Position numbers and translations under genes: made by a program. A stretch of 64,000 nt of DNA, from assembly GCA_022826745.1 (NCBI GenBank), contig JAJDUI010000037.1, forward strand, positions 186,001 to 250,000, in the 5' to 3' direction. The stretch is from Thermoanaerobaculia bacterium. Lineage in GTDB: Bacteria > Acidobacteriota > Thermoanaerobaculia > Multivoradales > Multivoraceae. Shown here piece by piece: positions 37,154 to 47,607 of this stretch; within the stretch, counting starts at the first letter, position 1; each line of letters begins with the position of its first letter. The notes under the pieces are model-generated. The model was not told the origin of the DNA and ran no database searches. It saw only the letters and a list, made by a program, of their open reading frames with translations.

Positions 37154-38231
37154 GGCCGTCGACGACGGCGTTCAGATCGCCTCCTTCGGCGCGCTTCAAC
37201 TGGCGGTCCGCGCTTGTGCCTTCGGCGAGAATCGTGTGGACGTACTCGGCTTCCTTGCGGACGCCGAGTTCGTCGAGCACGTCGTCGACGAAGTCGAGCA
37301 GTTCGAGGGTGAGGAAGCGGAGCGGTACCTCTTCGCCCTTGCCGAAGTCGATCAGCTTGCCGTCGATGCCGTAGCGCATCGCCCGCCACTTGTTCTCGTA
37401 GAGCAGGTGGCGGGGGTAGCGGCGCCAGGCCTGGTTGTCGTGGCGGAGGCGGATCAGCTTGCCGACGATCGCCATCAGCAGGGCGGTCAGGCACAGCGCC
37501 TCGTCGATCTTCGTGCAGACGTCGAACACCCGGAACTCGATCGTCGGGAACTTCGGGTGCGGCCGCACGTCCCACCAGATCTGCGTCGGTTCCTCGATGC
37601 ACTTCGTCTGCACCAGGACGTTCACGAGACGCTCGTACTCGGCGTAGGACCGCAGCGACGGCGGCAGACCCGTGCGGGGGAGGCTCTCGAAGACGACCGA
37701 GCGGTAGGACTTGAGTCCCGTGTCGCGCCCCTGCCAGAGCGGCGAGCTGGTGGACAGGGCGAGCAGGTGGGGCAGGAAGTAGAGCGACTGGTCCATCACG
37801 TCGATGCGCAGCGCCTCGTCGGGCACGCCGATGTGGACATGCATGCCGAAGATCAGCATGCGCCGGGCCACGTCGCCGAAGTTCTCCTGCAGCTTGATGT
37901 AACGCTGCGCCTCCGTGACGTCCTGCTCCTGCCACGAGGAGAACGGATGGGTGCTGGCGGCCGCGATGCGGAGACCGTTTCTCGAGGCCAGTTGCGCGAT
38001 CGACCGACGGAGACGGATGAGCTCGTGACGGGCCTCGTCGATCGAGCGGCAGACCTCGCTGCCGACCTCGACCTGGCATTGCAACTGCTCCGCCTTGATC
38101 TGCTCCTGGAGCACGATCTGGCCCTGTTCCAGGAACTTCTGGATGAAAGGCTTCAACTCCCGGGTATCGGGGTCGATGATCTGGTACTCCTCTTCGATCC
38201 CGATCGTCAGCTCGGGGAGGCTCGTCTTCAT
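37122..38231 (-). CDS. carboxylate-amine ligase / glutamate-cysteine ligase type 2 family (YbdK/GCS2)
   Basis: LTIGIEEEYQIIDPDTRELKP, FGMHVHIGVPDEALRIDVMDQ, RPHPKFPTIEFRVFDVCTKIDEAL. Confidence 0.85.
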   Translation of the reverse strand: MKTSLPELTIGIEEEYQIIDPDTRELKPFIQKFLEQGQIVLQEQIKAEQLQCQVEVGSEVCRSIDEARHELIRLRRSIAQLASRNGLRIAAASTHPFSSWQEQDVTEAQRYIKLQENFGDVARRMLIFGMHVHIGVPDEALRIDVMDQSLYFLPHLLALSTSSPLWQGRDTGLKSYRSVVFESLPRTGLPPSLRSYAEYERLVNVLVQTKCIEEPTQIWWDVRPHPKFPTIEFRVFDVCTKIDEALCLTALLMAIVGKLIRLRHDNQAWRRYPRHLLYENKWRAMRYGIDGKLIDFGKGEEVPLRFLTLELLDFVDDVLDELGVRKEAEYVHTILAEGTSADRQLKRAEGGDLNAVVDGLIEETREGCE

Positions 38232-38332
38232 GAGTCGGCTCCTGGGTGGGAAACGCCACAAGCGTATCCGTCCCCTCCGGGCGCGCGGGCATCCCAGCCG
38301 ACCCAGGGTGCTCTGATACCGTGACTTCCGCC

Positions 38333-40111
38333 ATGTGCCGGCCCGCGACCACCGCCTGGCGCCCGCGGGTCCCCCGCGCGGTGAGTTGGCTGCTCGTCCC
38401 GCTCCTGCTCATCGGGTCGGCCTGTCGGGGTCCGGAGGCCCCGCCGCAGGCGGCCGCGTCCTGGCCGCTCCACGGCAGCGCGGATGTGGCCCGGGGCGAG
38501 GCGGGCATGGTGGTCAGTGGCCACGGCCTCGCCTCCGATGTCGGCGCGGCGATCCTGGCCCAGGGCGGCAACGCGATCGACGCGGCCGTTGCGGTCGGTT
38601 TTGCTCTCTCCGCGGTCCTGCCGGCGGCAGGCAACATCGGCGGCGGCGGCTTCCTGGTCTACCGGTCGAGCGACGGCGAGGTACGGGCCCTCGACTTTCG
38701 CGAGAAAGCGCCCGCGGGCGTGACGCGCGACATGTTCGTCGACGAAGAAGGCAAGGTCACGGAGAGCGCGGTGATCGGCCACCTTGCGGCCGGGGTTCCC
38801 GGATCCGTGGCCGGTCTGTGGGAGATGCATCGGCAGTACGGTTCGGCGTCCTGGCCCGATTTGCTGGCGCCGGCGATCGAGCTGGCACGGGGCCACGAAG
38901 TGGACGAGGTCCGCTCGCGGAGCCTCGCGTCGGCGGCAGAGCGGCTCAACCGCTTTCCCGCCAGCGCGGAGCAGTTTCTCGTCGATGGCGAAGCGCCTGC
39001 CCCGGGGACGCTCCTGAGGCAGCCGGACCTGGCGGTCACTCTGACGGCGATCGCCGAGGAGGGCCCCGACGGCTTCTACGGCGGTTCCGTCGCCGACCTG
39101 GTCGTCGCCGAGATGGAACGGGGCGGGGGCCTGATCTCGCATCAGGACCTGCTGGACTACGCACCCATCTGGCGTGACGCGGTCGACGTCGAGTACCGCG
39201 GCCACACGATCCACTCGATGCCGCCGGTCTCTTCGGGCGGTCTGACCCTGGGCCTGATTCTGAACGTGCTGGAAGGCTGGGATCCCCTGCCGCCGTTCGG
39301 CAGCGCCGAGTTGATTCACCTGGAGGCCGAGACGATGCGCCTCGCGTTCCGCGACCGCAACACGCTGCTCGGCGATCCGGATTTCGTCGACATTCCGCGG
39401 GCGCAGTTCGAGTCCCAGGACTATGCGGACGGGCTGCGCGCACGGATCGACCCGGATCGGGCGCAGCCGTTGCCGCCGGCCGGTGTCGCGCCGCCCGCGG
39501 AAGGCACGGAGACGACCCACTACTCGGTGGTCGACCGCTGGGGCAACGCGGCCTCCGTCACGACGACGATCAACAGCGGCTTCGGCAACGCGGTCACGGT
39601 CACCGGCGCCGGCTTCCTGCTGAACAACGAGATGGACGACTTCGCCGCGTCGCCGGGCCAGCCGAACCAGTTCGGCCTGGTCGAAGGCGAGAACAACGCG
39701 ATCGCGCCCGGCAAACGGATGCTGTCGTCGATGGCGCCGAGCATCGTCCTCGACCCGGAGGGCGAACTGAAGATGGTCGTTGGCACGCCGGGGGGACCGA
39801 CGATCATCACGACCGTCTACCACGTCGTCTCGAACGTGATCGACCACGGGATGGGCCTGCAGCAGGCGGTCGAGAGCCCGCGGGTGCATCACCAGGCGTG
39901 GCCGGATCACGTGTTCTACGAAGAGGGCGGCCTTGCCGGCGAGACGCTCGACGGTCTGGCCGCCAGGGGCCACAAGCTGATGGAGCGCGGCCTGAGCGGC
40001 GACGTGTCGGCCATTCTGGTGGAGGGGTCGAGCCTGCTCGGCGTGGCGGACCCGCGGCGAGGCGGCGGCGCCAGCGCGCCGCGGGGAGACGCGCCCGGCG
40101 ACGCCGACTGA
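38333..40111 (+). CDS. ggt: gamma-glutamyltransferase
   Basis: MVVSGHGLASDVGAAILAQGGNAIDAAVAVGFALSAVLPAAGNIGGGGFLVY; ETTHYSVVDRWGNAASVTTTINSGFG. Confidence 0.9.
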   Translation: MCRPATTAWRPRVPRAVSWLLVPLLLIGSACRGPEAPPQAAASWPLHGSADVARGEAGMVVSGHGLASDVGAAILAQGGNAIDAAVAVGFALSAVLPAAGNIGGGGFLVYRSSDGEVRALDFREKAPAGVTRDMFVDEEGKVTESAVIGHLAAGVPGSVAGLWEMHRQYGSASWPDLLAPAIELARGHEVDEVRSRSLASAAERLNRFPASAEQFLVDGEAPAPGTLLRQPDLAVTLTAIAEEGPDGFYGGSVADLVVAEMERGGGLISHQDLLDYAPIWRDAVDVEYRGHTIHSMPPVSSGGLTLGLILNVLEGWDPLPPFGSAELIHLEAETMRLAFRDRNTLLGDPDFVDIPRAQFESQDYADGLRARIDPDRAQPLPPAGVAPPAEGTETTHYSVVDRWGNAASVTTTINSGFGNAVTVTGAGFLLNNEMDDFAASPGQPNQFGLVEGENNAIAPGKRMLSSMAPSIVLDPEGELKMVVGTPGGPTIITTVYHVVSNVIDHGMGLQQAVESPRVHHQAWPDHVFYEEGGLAGETLDGLAARGHKLMERGLSGDVSAILVEGSSLLGVADPRRGGGASAPRGDAPGDAD

Positions 40112-40121
40112 GGGGCCGCGG

Positions 40122-43100
40122 GTGAACGGCCGGCGTATCTTCGCCGCGGTGACGGTCGGTCACCTCGGGATCGACATCTTCAACAGCATGGGGCCGGTGC
40201 TGCTCGCCTTCCTCCAGGCGCCGCTCGGTCTCAGCGCCGCCCAGATCGGGCTGGCCGTGGGCCTGTTCCAGGTCCTGGCCGGCACTACCCAGCCGGCGTT
40301 CGGCTGGCTGGTCGATCGGGTCGGCAGCCGCTTCCTCGGACCGTTCAGCGTCGCCTTCAACCTGGCCTGCATGGCGCTGGCGGTCTATGCAGCCGCCGCC
40401 ACCGGGAGGTTCCTGCTGTTCCTCGTCCCGTTCGCTCTCGCGGCGGTTGCCTCGGGCGCCTTTCATCCGCTGGGAGTCATGCACTCGAGCACGGTGAATC
40501 TCGCCCGTTCGGCCACGTTCACGGCCATCTTTTTCTTCTGCGGTCAGCTCGGGCTCACCACCGGGCCGCTTCTGGCGGGGTTGGCTCTCGACCGGGCGGG
40601 GCTCAACGGGATCTACTGGCTCGTGCTCCTGGCGCTGCCCCTGCCGGTCTTCATGGCGTTCGCGATGGGCCCGCGGCGACTCCATGCCGTGCCGGGTCCC
40701 GTGCGAACTGCCGAGGAGATGCCGGCCGCTGCATCGAAAGCGCCGGCCAGCCGCCGGCAACCGGTGCGCGGAGGCGTCATTGCTCTCCTGGCGTTGGTGT
40801 TCGCCAGCCGTTCCTGGGCCATGTTCGGAACGATGGCGTTCCTGCCTCTCCTGTTGAGCCAGCAGGGTTACAGCTCATCGGCTCAGGGGCTCGCCAGCGG
40901 GCTGTTCCTGCTCGGGGGCGCCGTCACCGCGGTTCTGGCGGGTGCCTGGGCCGATCGCTGGGGACGGCGGCCGGTCGTCTTCCTGACCACGCTGCTGGGT
41001 TCCCTGCTGCTGGCCCTGGTGCCGGGCTCCGGGAGCCTCATCTTCGCCGTCGTCCTGCCCTGCGGAGCGCTGCTCGGGGCGTCGCACTCCATCCTGATCG
41101 TCATGGCCCAGGAACTGCTGCCCTGGCGCCGCGGTCTGGCTTCGGGAACGGCACTCGGCTTCCTGTTCGCGACGGGCGGGCTTGCCACCTGGGGGATCGG
41201 AGGACTCGCCGATCGTTTCGAACTGACGGCTGTGCTGCAGGCCGGCGCCGTCGTCGGCCTCGTGTCCGCCTGTGCTTCCCTGCTCCTGCCGAAACGGGAG
41301 CCGAGTCGACTGGCGGCGGCGCCGGCGGTTTCGACCATGCTCGTGGTGGCGCTTGCCGGCATGGCTCTTCTCTGGCCGCGCCCGGCTTTCGCCGGTCTGA
41401 ACGGCGAGATCAACGGCCAGGTGCGCGACGCCGCGACCGACGTCCCGCTGCCGGGCGCCGAGATCAGGATCACCGGCGACCAGTTGCACAGCAGCCAGAC
41501 CGTTCGCGCCGGTCGGGGCGGCAGTTTCCGGGCGCCGGGCCTGCCTCCGGGCGACTACTACGTCGAGGCGACCGTGGACGGGTACGCGACCTCCGTGGTC
41601 GAGAACCTGATTCTGGTGGCCGGCGGCGTGTTGCGGGTGGACTTCCACATGCGGGCCGGCAGCGCGTCGGCGCTCGACCTCGTCTCCTCGCCGTTGCTTG
41701 ACGTGGTCACCGGCAGCGACGGGAACGTCCTGGCGGGCGACGACCTGCGGCAGCTGCCCGGTCCCGTCGCGGCCTTCAATCTGGACCTGGCCTCCGGCCT
41801 CGACGCCCTGGACGCGGACGTCGCGGTCAACGGCTGGCCGCCCGGCTTCGCCACGTACCGGATCGACGGTCAGGAGAGCGCGCTTCGCGAACCGGGGTCG
41901 ACCGCCATCGATCCGCGCTGGGTGGATCAGGTGCGCGTCTGGACGATGGAACTGGCGGCGACGATGGCCGGTCCCCACATCGACCTGATCACGCGCTCGG
42001 GAGGGACCGACTGGCGGGTGAACGGCGGCTGGTCGACCGTCGAACCGCTCGACAGCGGCGAGCGGCTCGCCCTGCGCCTGCTTGACGCCGGGGAGGCGCC
42101 GGCAGGCGGCCGGGACAGGAGGCGCGTCGAGGGTGACGAGGCGACGCTCTTCGCCGGCGGCCCGTTGCGGGACAAGCGCGCCCGCGCGTTCGGCGGCTTC
42201 ACGAGAAGCCGCAGCCGCGCCACGGAGGACCTCTTCCGGGCCGGCGCACCGGTGACCTGGAGCGAAACCGTCGAACAGTCGGTCGGCAAGCTCGACTGGT
42301 GGGCCGGTTCGGCCAGCAACCTGACCCTGAAGCACCACACCGGGTCCGGCGACCTCCATGGCCGGCGGCCCGCGCTGCAGGTCCTGCCGTCACTGGATGG
42401 AACCGAGAGTGACCGGTCGCGACGGCAGACCACCAGCCTCAACGTCGAGTGGGGCGTCACCGACCGCCTGTGGTTGCGGGTGTTCGGCGGCCGATCCGAC
42501 GTCGTCGAGGACGGCGATCCGTGGCAGGGCGCGGGCCTGTACTTCGCGGCGCCGGCGCCCGGCCGGCCGTCGGGTTGGTACGAGGCCGCGCCGGCGAACC
42601 GGGTCCGCCGCGCCGCGGAACGCCGGAACTGGGCGGTCGAGCCGTCGTTCTTCCTCTTCGACCACACGCTGGAGATCGGAATCCAGGACTCCAGGAGCAG
42701 CCTGGAGCTCGTCCGTTCCGAGCGCTCCGGACGGATGCTGCGCTTTCCGGGCGGCAGGCTCGACGCCTGGAGCGGTGGACCGCTCGGCGCCGCCGGCCTG
42801 CGGCAGGAGAAGCGCGCCCTCTACGTGCAGGACGCCTGGCGCGTGGGTGGCGCCTTCCGGAGGCACCTGACCCTGCACGGCGGGCTTCGCGCTGAAGAGG
42901 AACAGGCGGGTCCCCTCGACCTCGAGTTCGCGGACCGCACGGAGCCGCGGCTCGCGTTCGTCTGGGACGTCGCCGGCCGCGGAAGATGGAAGGTCTACGG
43001 CGGCGCCGCCTGGTGGCACATCGACGTCTCCCGGCCGCGGGCGGGTCGCTCCGACCTCGACGCGGTCGCGACGCTGGACGCGACCGGGGGCTACAGCGGC

Positions 43101-44051
43101 GCCGGCCTCGACTTCACGAGGGCGGCGGTCGATCCGGATCTCCGTCCGGGCCGGGTGCGCGAGCTCCAGTTGGGGACGGGCTATCAGTTCCTGCCCGACG
43201 TCGTGATTTCGGCCCGCGTCTCCCGACGGCGCCTGCGGGACGGCATCCGTCTCATGCCGCTACCGGCCGGCGGCGAGGTCGTGCCGACGTTGCTGACCCC
43301 CGGCCGCGGCGCCGGCAGCGAGCTTCCCCAGCTCGAACAGGACTGGTGGGGCGCCGAGCTCAATGCGAACGTCGGCTTCAGGCCCTCCTGGAGGATCCAC
43401 TTTTCGTACCTCCTGAGCCGCCTCACCGGCAACCACGAGGCCGGCGGACTCGGGCTGGAGGCCGGAACCCTGCCTGGCGCCCATCCGCTCCTGGCCGCCC
43501 TCGACCTCTGCTCCTCGCCCGTGCCCTGCGACGTGTTCGATGTCACGAGCGACAGCCGACGCCTGAGCATCGACCGCGAGCATCAGCTGTCCGGCTGGCT
43601 CGTTCTGTCGCCGGGCGAACGCTGGCTGATGGCTCTCGTCTACCGCTTCCGCACGGGGGCTGCCTACGTGCCGCGGGCCTTGACCGTGCGGGTCGACGAA
43701 GCGAGGCGCATCCTCAGCACCGGCCTGACCCCCCTGGCGCCTGGCGTGGACGCGCCGGTCAAGAGCGCCGATCTCAAGCGCGCGGACCTGTCCCTGACCT
43801 ACCGCGTGCCGCTTCGCTCCGACGACCGGCGGCTTTCCCTGTTCGCCGAGGCCCTCAACGTCTTCGATCAGGACGCCGCCGATCAGCTCTGGCCTCTCGC
43901 CTACCTGGACCCGGTCCTGGTCGGTCCGGACCGGCCCGACCTGCTCGTCTCCGCGGCGGCTCAGGGGGCACGGCCGGATCTGCGCGAGTCTCTGCCTGTC
44001 GCGTTCCAGACCAGCCGCCGGGTGCGGGCGGGGTTGCGGCTCCAGTTCTGA
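40122..44051 (+). CDS. in-frame MFS transporter (N-terminal) plus carboxypeptidase-regulatory-like/TonB-dependent-receptor-like outer membrane protein (C-terminal)
   Basis: residues 1-~400 MFS; embedded signal-peptide-like MLVVALAGMALLWPRPAFAG at 41337 in frame; then GQVRDAATDVPLPGAEIRITG...and beta-barrel-like sequence ending AGLRLQF (terminal Phe). No stop between. Confidence 0.75.
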   Translation: MNGRRIFAAVTVGHLGIDIFNSMGPVLLAFLQAPLGLSAAQIGLAVGLFQVLAGTTQPAFGWLVDRVGSRFLGPFSVAFNLACMALAVYAAAATGRFLLFLVPFALAAVASGAFHPLGVMHSSTVNLARSATFTAIFFFCGQLGLTTGPLLAGLALDRAGLNGIYWLVLLALPLPVFMAFAMGPRRLHAVPGPVRTAEEMPAAASKAPASRRQPVRGGVIALLALVFASRSWAMFGTMAFLPLLLSQQGYSSSAQGLASGLFLLGGAVTAVLAGAWADRWGRRPVVFLTTLLGSLLLALVPGSGSLIFAVVLPCGALLGASHSILIVMAQELLPWRRGLASGTALGFLFATGGLATWGIGGLADRFELTAVLQAGAVVGLVSACASLLLPKREPSRLAAAPAVSTMLVVALAGMALLWPRPAFAGLNGEINGQVRDAATDVPLPGAEIRITGDQLHSSQTVRAGRGGSFRAPGLPPGDYYVEATVDGYATSVVENLILVAGGVLRVDFHMRAGSASALDLVSSPLLDVVTGSDGNVLAGDDLRQLPGPVAAFNLDLASGLDALDADVAVNGWPPGFATYRIDGQESALREPGSTAIDPRWVDQVRVWTMELAATMAGPHIDLITRSGGTDWRVNGGWSTVEPLDSGERLALRLLDAGEAPAGGRDRRRVEGDEATLFAGGPLRDKRARAFGGFTRSRSRATEDLFRAGAPVTWSETVEQSVGKLDWWAGSASNLTLKHHTGSGDLHGRRPALQVLPSLDGTESDRSRRQTTSLNVEWGVTDRLWLRVFGGRSDVVEDGDPWQGAGLYFAAPAPGRPSGWYEAAPANRVRRAAERRNWAVEPSFFLFDHTLEIGIQDSRSSLELVRSERSGRMLRFPGGRLDAWSGGPLGAAGLRQEKRALYVQDAWRVGGAFRRHLTLHGGLRAEEEQAGPLDLEFADRTEPRLAFVWDVAGRGRWKVYGGAAWWHIDVSRPRAGRSDLDAVATLDATGGYSGAGLDFTRAAVDPDLRPGRVRELQLGTGYQFLPDVVISARVSRRRLRDGIRLMPLPAGGEVVPTLLTPGRGAGSELPQLEQDWWGAELNANVGFRPSWRIHFSYLLSRLTGNHEAGGLGLEAGTLPGAHPLLAALDLCSSPVPCDVFDVTSDSRRLSIDREHQLSGWLVLSPGERWLMALVYRFRTGAAYVPRALTVRVDEARRILSTGLTPLAPGVDAPVKSADLKRADLSLTYRVPLRSDDRRLSLFAEALNVFDQDAADQLWPLAYLDPVLVGPDRPDLLVSAAAQGARPDLRESLPVAFQTSRRVRAGLRLQF

Positions 44052-44055
44052 CGTT

Positions 44056-46632
44056 CTACACCAGTTCGCTGAGGTGCCTCAGCGCGGCCAGCAGGTCGGG
44101 CGTCTCCGTCAGGACGCCGCGGAGCGGGTCGGTCTTCAGCTTCCTGAGCCGTTTCGGCACGGTCCGGATGTTGTGGTCGCGGAGATCGAGGCCGGGCTTG
44201 ACTTCGGACCAGCGCAGGGGCGTCGACACGGGCGCTGCCGGCAGGGGACGGACGCTGAACGGGGCGACGAGCAGGCGGCCGCGGCCGTTCTGGACGAAGT
44301 CGATGTAGACCTTGCCGCCGCGGCGTTCGGGATTGCGGGTGACGGTGGCGATCTCCGGCAGTTGCCGGCAGATGATCTGCGCGATCAGTTGTCCCAGGCT
44401 GCGCGACTGCTCGTACGTGCAGGCGCCGCCCAGCGGCAGGAGCACGTGGAGGCCGCTCGAACCGCTGGTCTTGACGAAGCAGGGCAGCTCGATCTTCCGG
44501 CACAGGCGCCGGATGGCGAGGGCGATCTCGATCACGTCCTCGAAGGGCGCGTCCTTCGGATCGAGGTCGAGGATGCACCAGTCGGGCTGGCCGAGCTGGT
44601 GCAGCCGGCTGGACCAGACGTGGAGGACGATCGCGGCCAGGTTGGCCACGTAGACCAGGCTCTCCCGGTTCTGACAGACGAAGTACTCGACGTCCTTGCC
44701 GGTCCGCGGGCTCGTCAGCCTGACCGTCTGCAGCCAGTCGGGAGCGAAGTCGGGCGCGTTCTTCTGGAAGAAGGACTTGCCGTCGATCCCGTCGGGATAG
44801 CGGGTCATCACCAGCGGGCGGTCGGAGAGGTAGGGCTGCATCGCGCCGGCGATGGCGGCGTAGAAGTCGATCAGGTCGCCCTTCGTGTAGCCCTCGTCCG
44901 GCCAGAACACCTTGGACTCGTTCGTGACGTCGACCTGCCGTTTCGGCGGCGCCGGCTGGGCGGCTTCGGCGCCGCGGGGAGCGGCGCGGCGGACGCAGTC
45001 TTCGAGTGGTTTGTCGTCACGCAGGCGGAGGAAGACGGGATGCCGGAGCATGCCGTGCGGAGTCCACTCCTTGTAACGGACCTCGCAGATGAACTCGTCG
45101 TCCGGCTCGACCCAGGTCTGGTCCTCGATGCGGCCGCCCATCAGGTGGCCGTCGGTCAGCTCGTTCCCGGCCGCTGCGTCCTCGCCGGCCGGCGCGTGGC
45201 AGGGAGGATCCTCGCGTTGGCGCGGCGACAGAAGCTCCGCCAGGTTCGTCAGGTCCGCGTCGCTGAATCCGGTGCCGACACGACCGGCGTAGACCAGGCC
45301 TCCGGCCTCGGCGTTCCAGACCGCGAGGTGGAGCGAGCCCAGGCCGACCCGGCTGCCCTTGGGCGGCGACATGCCGACGATCGCGAAATCCCCCGTCCGT
45401 TCGGCGCGCAGCTTGACCCAGGACGATGAGCGGCGGCCGGTGTAGCGGGACGCGCCGTCCTTCGCCATGGTGCCCTCGAGTCCCATCGCGACCGCCTGCT
45501 CGAAGAACTCCTCGCCCCGTTCCTCGATGTGGTCCGAGTAGCGAAGCGGCCCGGCGGGCGGCAGAACCTGAGCCAGCCAGTCCTTGCGCTCGAGCAGGGG
45601 CAGCGGCCGCAGGTCGCGACCCTCGAACGCGACGAGGTCGAAAGCGAACAGCGTTGCCGGCCGGCGTACCGAGGCCTGTTCGATGTCGACCGGGCGACTG
45701 AGCAGGGCGCGCGTCTGCAGCCTGGCGAAGCTGGGCCGGCCGCCGCCGTCGAGGACGGTGACCTCGCCGTCGAGCACCAGCGAGTCCACCGGCAGGCGGC
45801 GCAGGGCGCGGGCCAGCTCCGGGTAGAGCGCCGTGACGTCGCCGCCGCGCCGGTAGCGGAGGAAAACGCTGCCGCCTTCCTTGGCGGCGACCAGACGGTA
45901 GCCGTCGTACTTCAGTTCGTAGATCCAGCCGGCGCGCGAGAAGGGCCGGTCAGCGGTTGTCGCGAGCATCAGCGGCAGCGAGCGCGGGTCCACCGGCCGG
46001 CTCGGCGCATCGGAGGCTTCGATCCCGGTCCGCACCTCTTCGATCCGGTCGCATCCGTCCCGAAGCTCCTCGACGGTCAGGCCCGACAGCACGGACTCGG
46101 GCGGCAACCCGTCCTCGTCGTCGCCTTCCTCCTGCGGGCGCGACGCCGCGTCCGGCTTCTTCATCAGCAGCCACTGGCTGCCGTCGTCGGTCTGCCGTCG
46201 ACCGCCCGTGCGGAACAGGGTCCAGACGCCGCGCAGCTTGTAGCCCTGGAGTTCGAACAGCAGCTTGCCGCTCTCCATCCCGGCAACCGGGTCCTCGAGC
46301 GGAACCCAGCGCCCGCTGTCCCAGACGATCATCGCGCCGGCGCCGTAGTTGCCGGCGGGGATGGATCCTTCGAAGTCGGCGTACTCCAGCGGGTGGTCCT
46401 CAGTGGCCACCGCGAGCCGCTTTACCTCGGGGTCGAGGCTGGGGCCGCGCGGCACCGCCCAGGACTTGAGCGTGCCCTCGAGTTCCAGCCGCAGGTCGAA
46501 GTGGACCCTCCTGGCGGCGTGCTTCTGGACCACGAAGCGCCCGCCGCCTGCAGCGGCCCGGGAACCCATCGGCTCGGGCGTCGCCTCGCTCGAACGCTTG
46601 CGGCGGTAGGCCTCCAGATCGCCGTGCGGCAT
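44056..46632 (-). CDS. ligD: multifunctional DNA ligase D (phosphoesterase-ligase-polymerase)
   Basis: FVVQKHAARRVHFDLRLELEGTLKSWAVPRGPS; ELKYDGYRLVA; ADLIDFYAAIAGAMQPYLSDRPLVMTRYPDGIDGKSFFQKNAPDF; start at MPHGDLEAYRRKR. Confidence 0.93.
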   Translation of the reverse strand: MPHGDLEAYRRKRSSEATPEPMGSRAAAGGGRFVVQKHAARRVHFDLRLELEGTLKSWAVPRGPSLDPEVKRLAVATEDHPLEYADFEGSIPAGNYGAGAMIVWDSGRWVPLEDPVAGMESGKLLFELQGYKLRGVWTLFRTGGRRQTDDGSQWLLMKKPDAASRPQEEGDDEDGLPPESVLSGLTVEELRDGCDRIEEVRTGIEASDAPSRPVDPRSLPLMLATTADRPFSRAGWIYELKYDGYRLVAAKEGGSVFLRYRRGGDVTALYPELARALRRLPVDSLVLDGEVTVLDGGGRPSFARLQTRALLSRPVDIEQASVRRPATLFAFDLVAFEGRDLRPLPLLERKDWLAQVLPPAGPLRYSDHIEERGEEFFEQAVAMGLEGTMAKDGASRYTGRRSSSWVKLRAERTGDFAIVGMSPPKGSRVGLGSLHLAVWNAEAGGLVYAGRVGTGFSDADLTNLAELLSPRQREDPPCHAPAGEDAAAGNELTDGHLMGGRIEDQTWVEPDDEFICEVRYKEWTPHGMLRHPVFLRLRDDKPLEDCVRRAAPRGAEAAQPAPPKRQVDVTNESKVFWPDEGYTKGDLIDFYAAIAGAMQPYLSDRPLVMTRYPDGIDGKSFFQKNAPDFAPDWLQTVRLTSPRTGKDVEYFVCQNRESLVYVANLAAIVLHVWSSRLHQLGQPDWCILDLDPKDAPFEDVIEIALAIRRLCRKIELPCFVKTSGSSGLHVLLPLGGACTYEQSRSLGQLIAQIICRQLPEIATVTRNPERRGGKVYIDFVQNGRGRLLVAPFSVRPLPAAPVSTPLRWSEVKPGLDLRDHNIRTVPKRLRKLKTDPLRGVLTETPDLLAALRHLSELV

Positions 46633-46701
46633 GAGGACCGCATTCTCACAGACCGGTGCCATGCCCCGCGAAAGCGCTTCCGGTGCTAGAATCCGCCGTC
46701 T

Positions 46702-47607
46702 ATGCCTGCTCGTACGGTTGGCGGCGGCACCGTCTCGTTCGGACTCGTTTCGATTCCGGTCCGCCTGTACTCCACGTCGGAGACCTCCGGCGCGGTTCGC
46801 TTCAACATGCTGGACCCGAGCGACAATTCGCGGGTCAAGCAGCAGTTGATCAACCCTCGCACCGGCGACGTTGTCGAGCGCAAGGAGACGATCAAGGGCT
46901 ACGAGTTCGGCAAGGGCCAGTACGTCACCTTCAGCGACGAGGAGATCAAGGAACTCCAGGAGAAGGCGTCGCCGGCGATCGAGATCACCGAGTTCGTGCC
47001 GCTCACCGAGGTCGAGCCGATCTACTTCGAGAAGTCGTACTACCTCGGCCCGGAGAAGGGCGGCGAACGCGCCTACCGCCTCCTCAGCGAGGCGATGCGC
47101 AAGACGGGCCGTTCGGCGCTGGCCAAGCACGCGGCCCGCGGCAAGCAGTACCTCGTCATGCTGCGTCCCTACGGTTCGGGACTCCTGATGCAGCAGTTGA
47201 AGTACGAGGACGAGTTGAAGTCGTTCGACGAGGTGCCGCTGGGCGAGGAGACGGAACTCAAGCCAGGCGAACTGGAACTCGCCGTGCAGTTGATCGAGCA
47301 GATCGCTTCGGATGACTTCAAGCCGGACCAGTACACGGACGAGGTGCGCAAGCGGCTCTGGGACGCCATCCAGAGCAAGATCGACGGCCGCGAGCTCGCG
47401 GACGACGAGACGGAGGCGCCGCAGGCGCAGATCATCGACCTGATGGAGGCGTTGAAGGCGAGCCTGTCGAAGAACGGCGAGACGGACGCGGAGGCAACCG
47501 CCGAATCCAAGCCGGCCAGGAAGGCGTCGGCACAGCGCAAGGCGACGAAGAAGAAGCGGGCTCGACGGGCTGCAGGCGCCCCGGCGAAACGGGCCGTGGC
47601 CGGTTGA
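46702..47607 (+). CDS. ku: non-homologous end joining protein Ku
   Basis: GGGTVSFGLVSIPVRLYSTSET...FNMLDPSDNSRVKQQLINPRTGDVVER...KGYEFGKGQYVTFSDEEIKEL. Confidence 0.95.
   Translation: MPARTVGGGTVSFGLVSIPVRLYSTSETSGAVRFNMLDPSDNSRVKQQLINPRTGDVVERKETIKGYEFGKGQYVTFSDEEIKELQEKASPAIEITEFVPLTEVEPIYFEKSYYLGPEKGGERAYRLLSEAMRKTGRSALAKHAARGKQYLVMLRPYGSGLLMQQLKYEDELKSFDEVPLGEETELKPGELELAVQLIEQIASDDFKPDQYTDEVRKRLWDAIQSKIDGRELADDETEAPQAQIIDLMEALKASLSKNGETDAEATAESKPARKASAQRKATKKKRARRAAGAPAKRAVAG

Noticed and set aside
38228-39973. 581 aa minus-strand ORF
   Set aside because: Antisense to ggt
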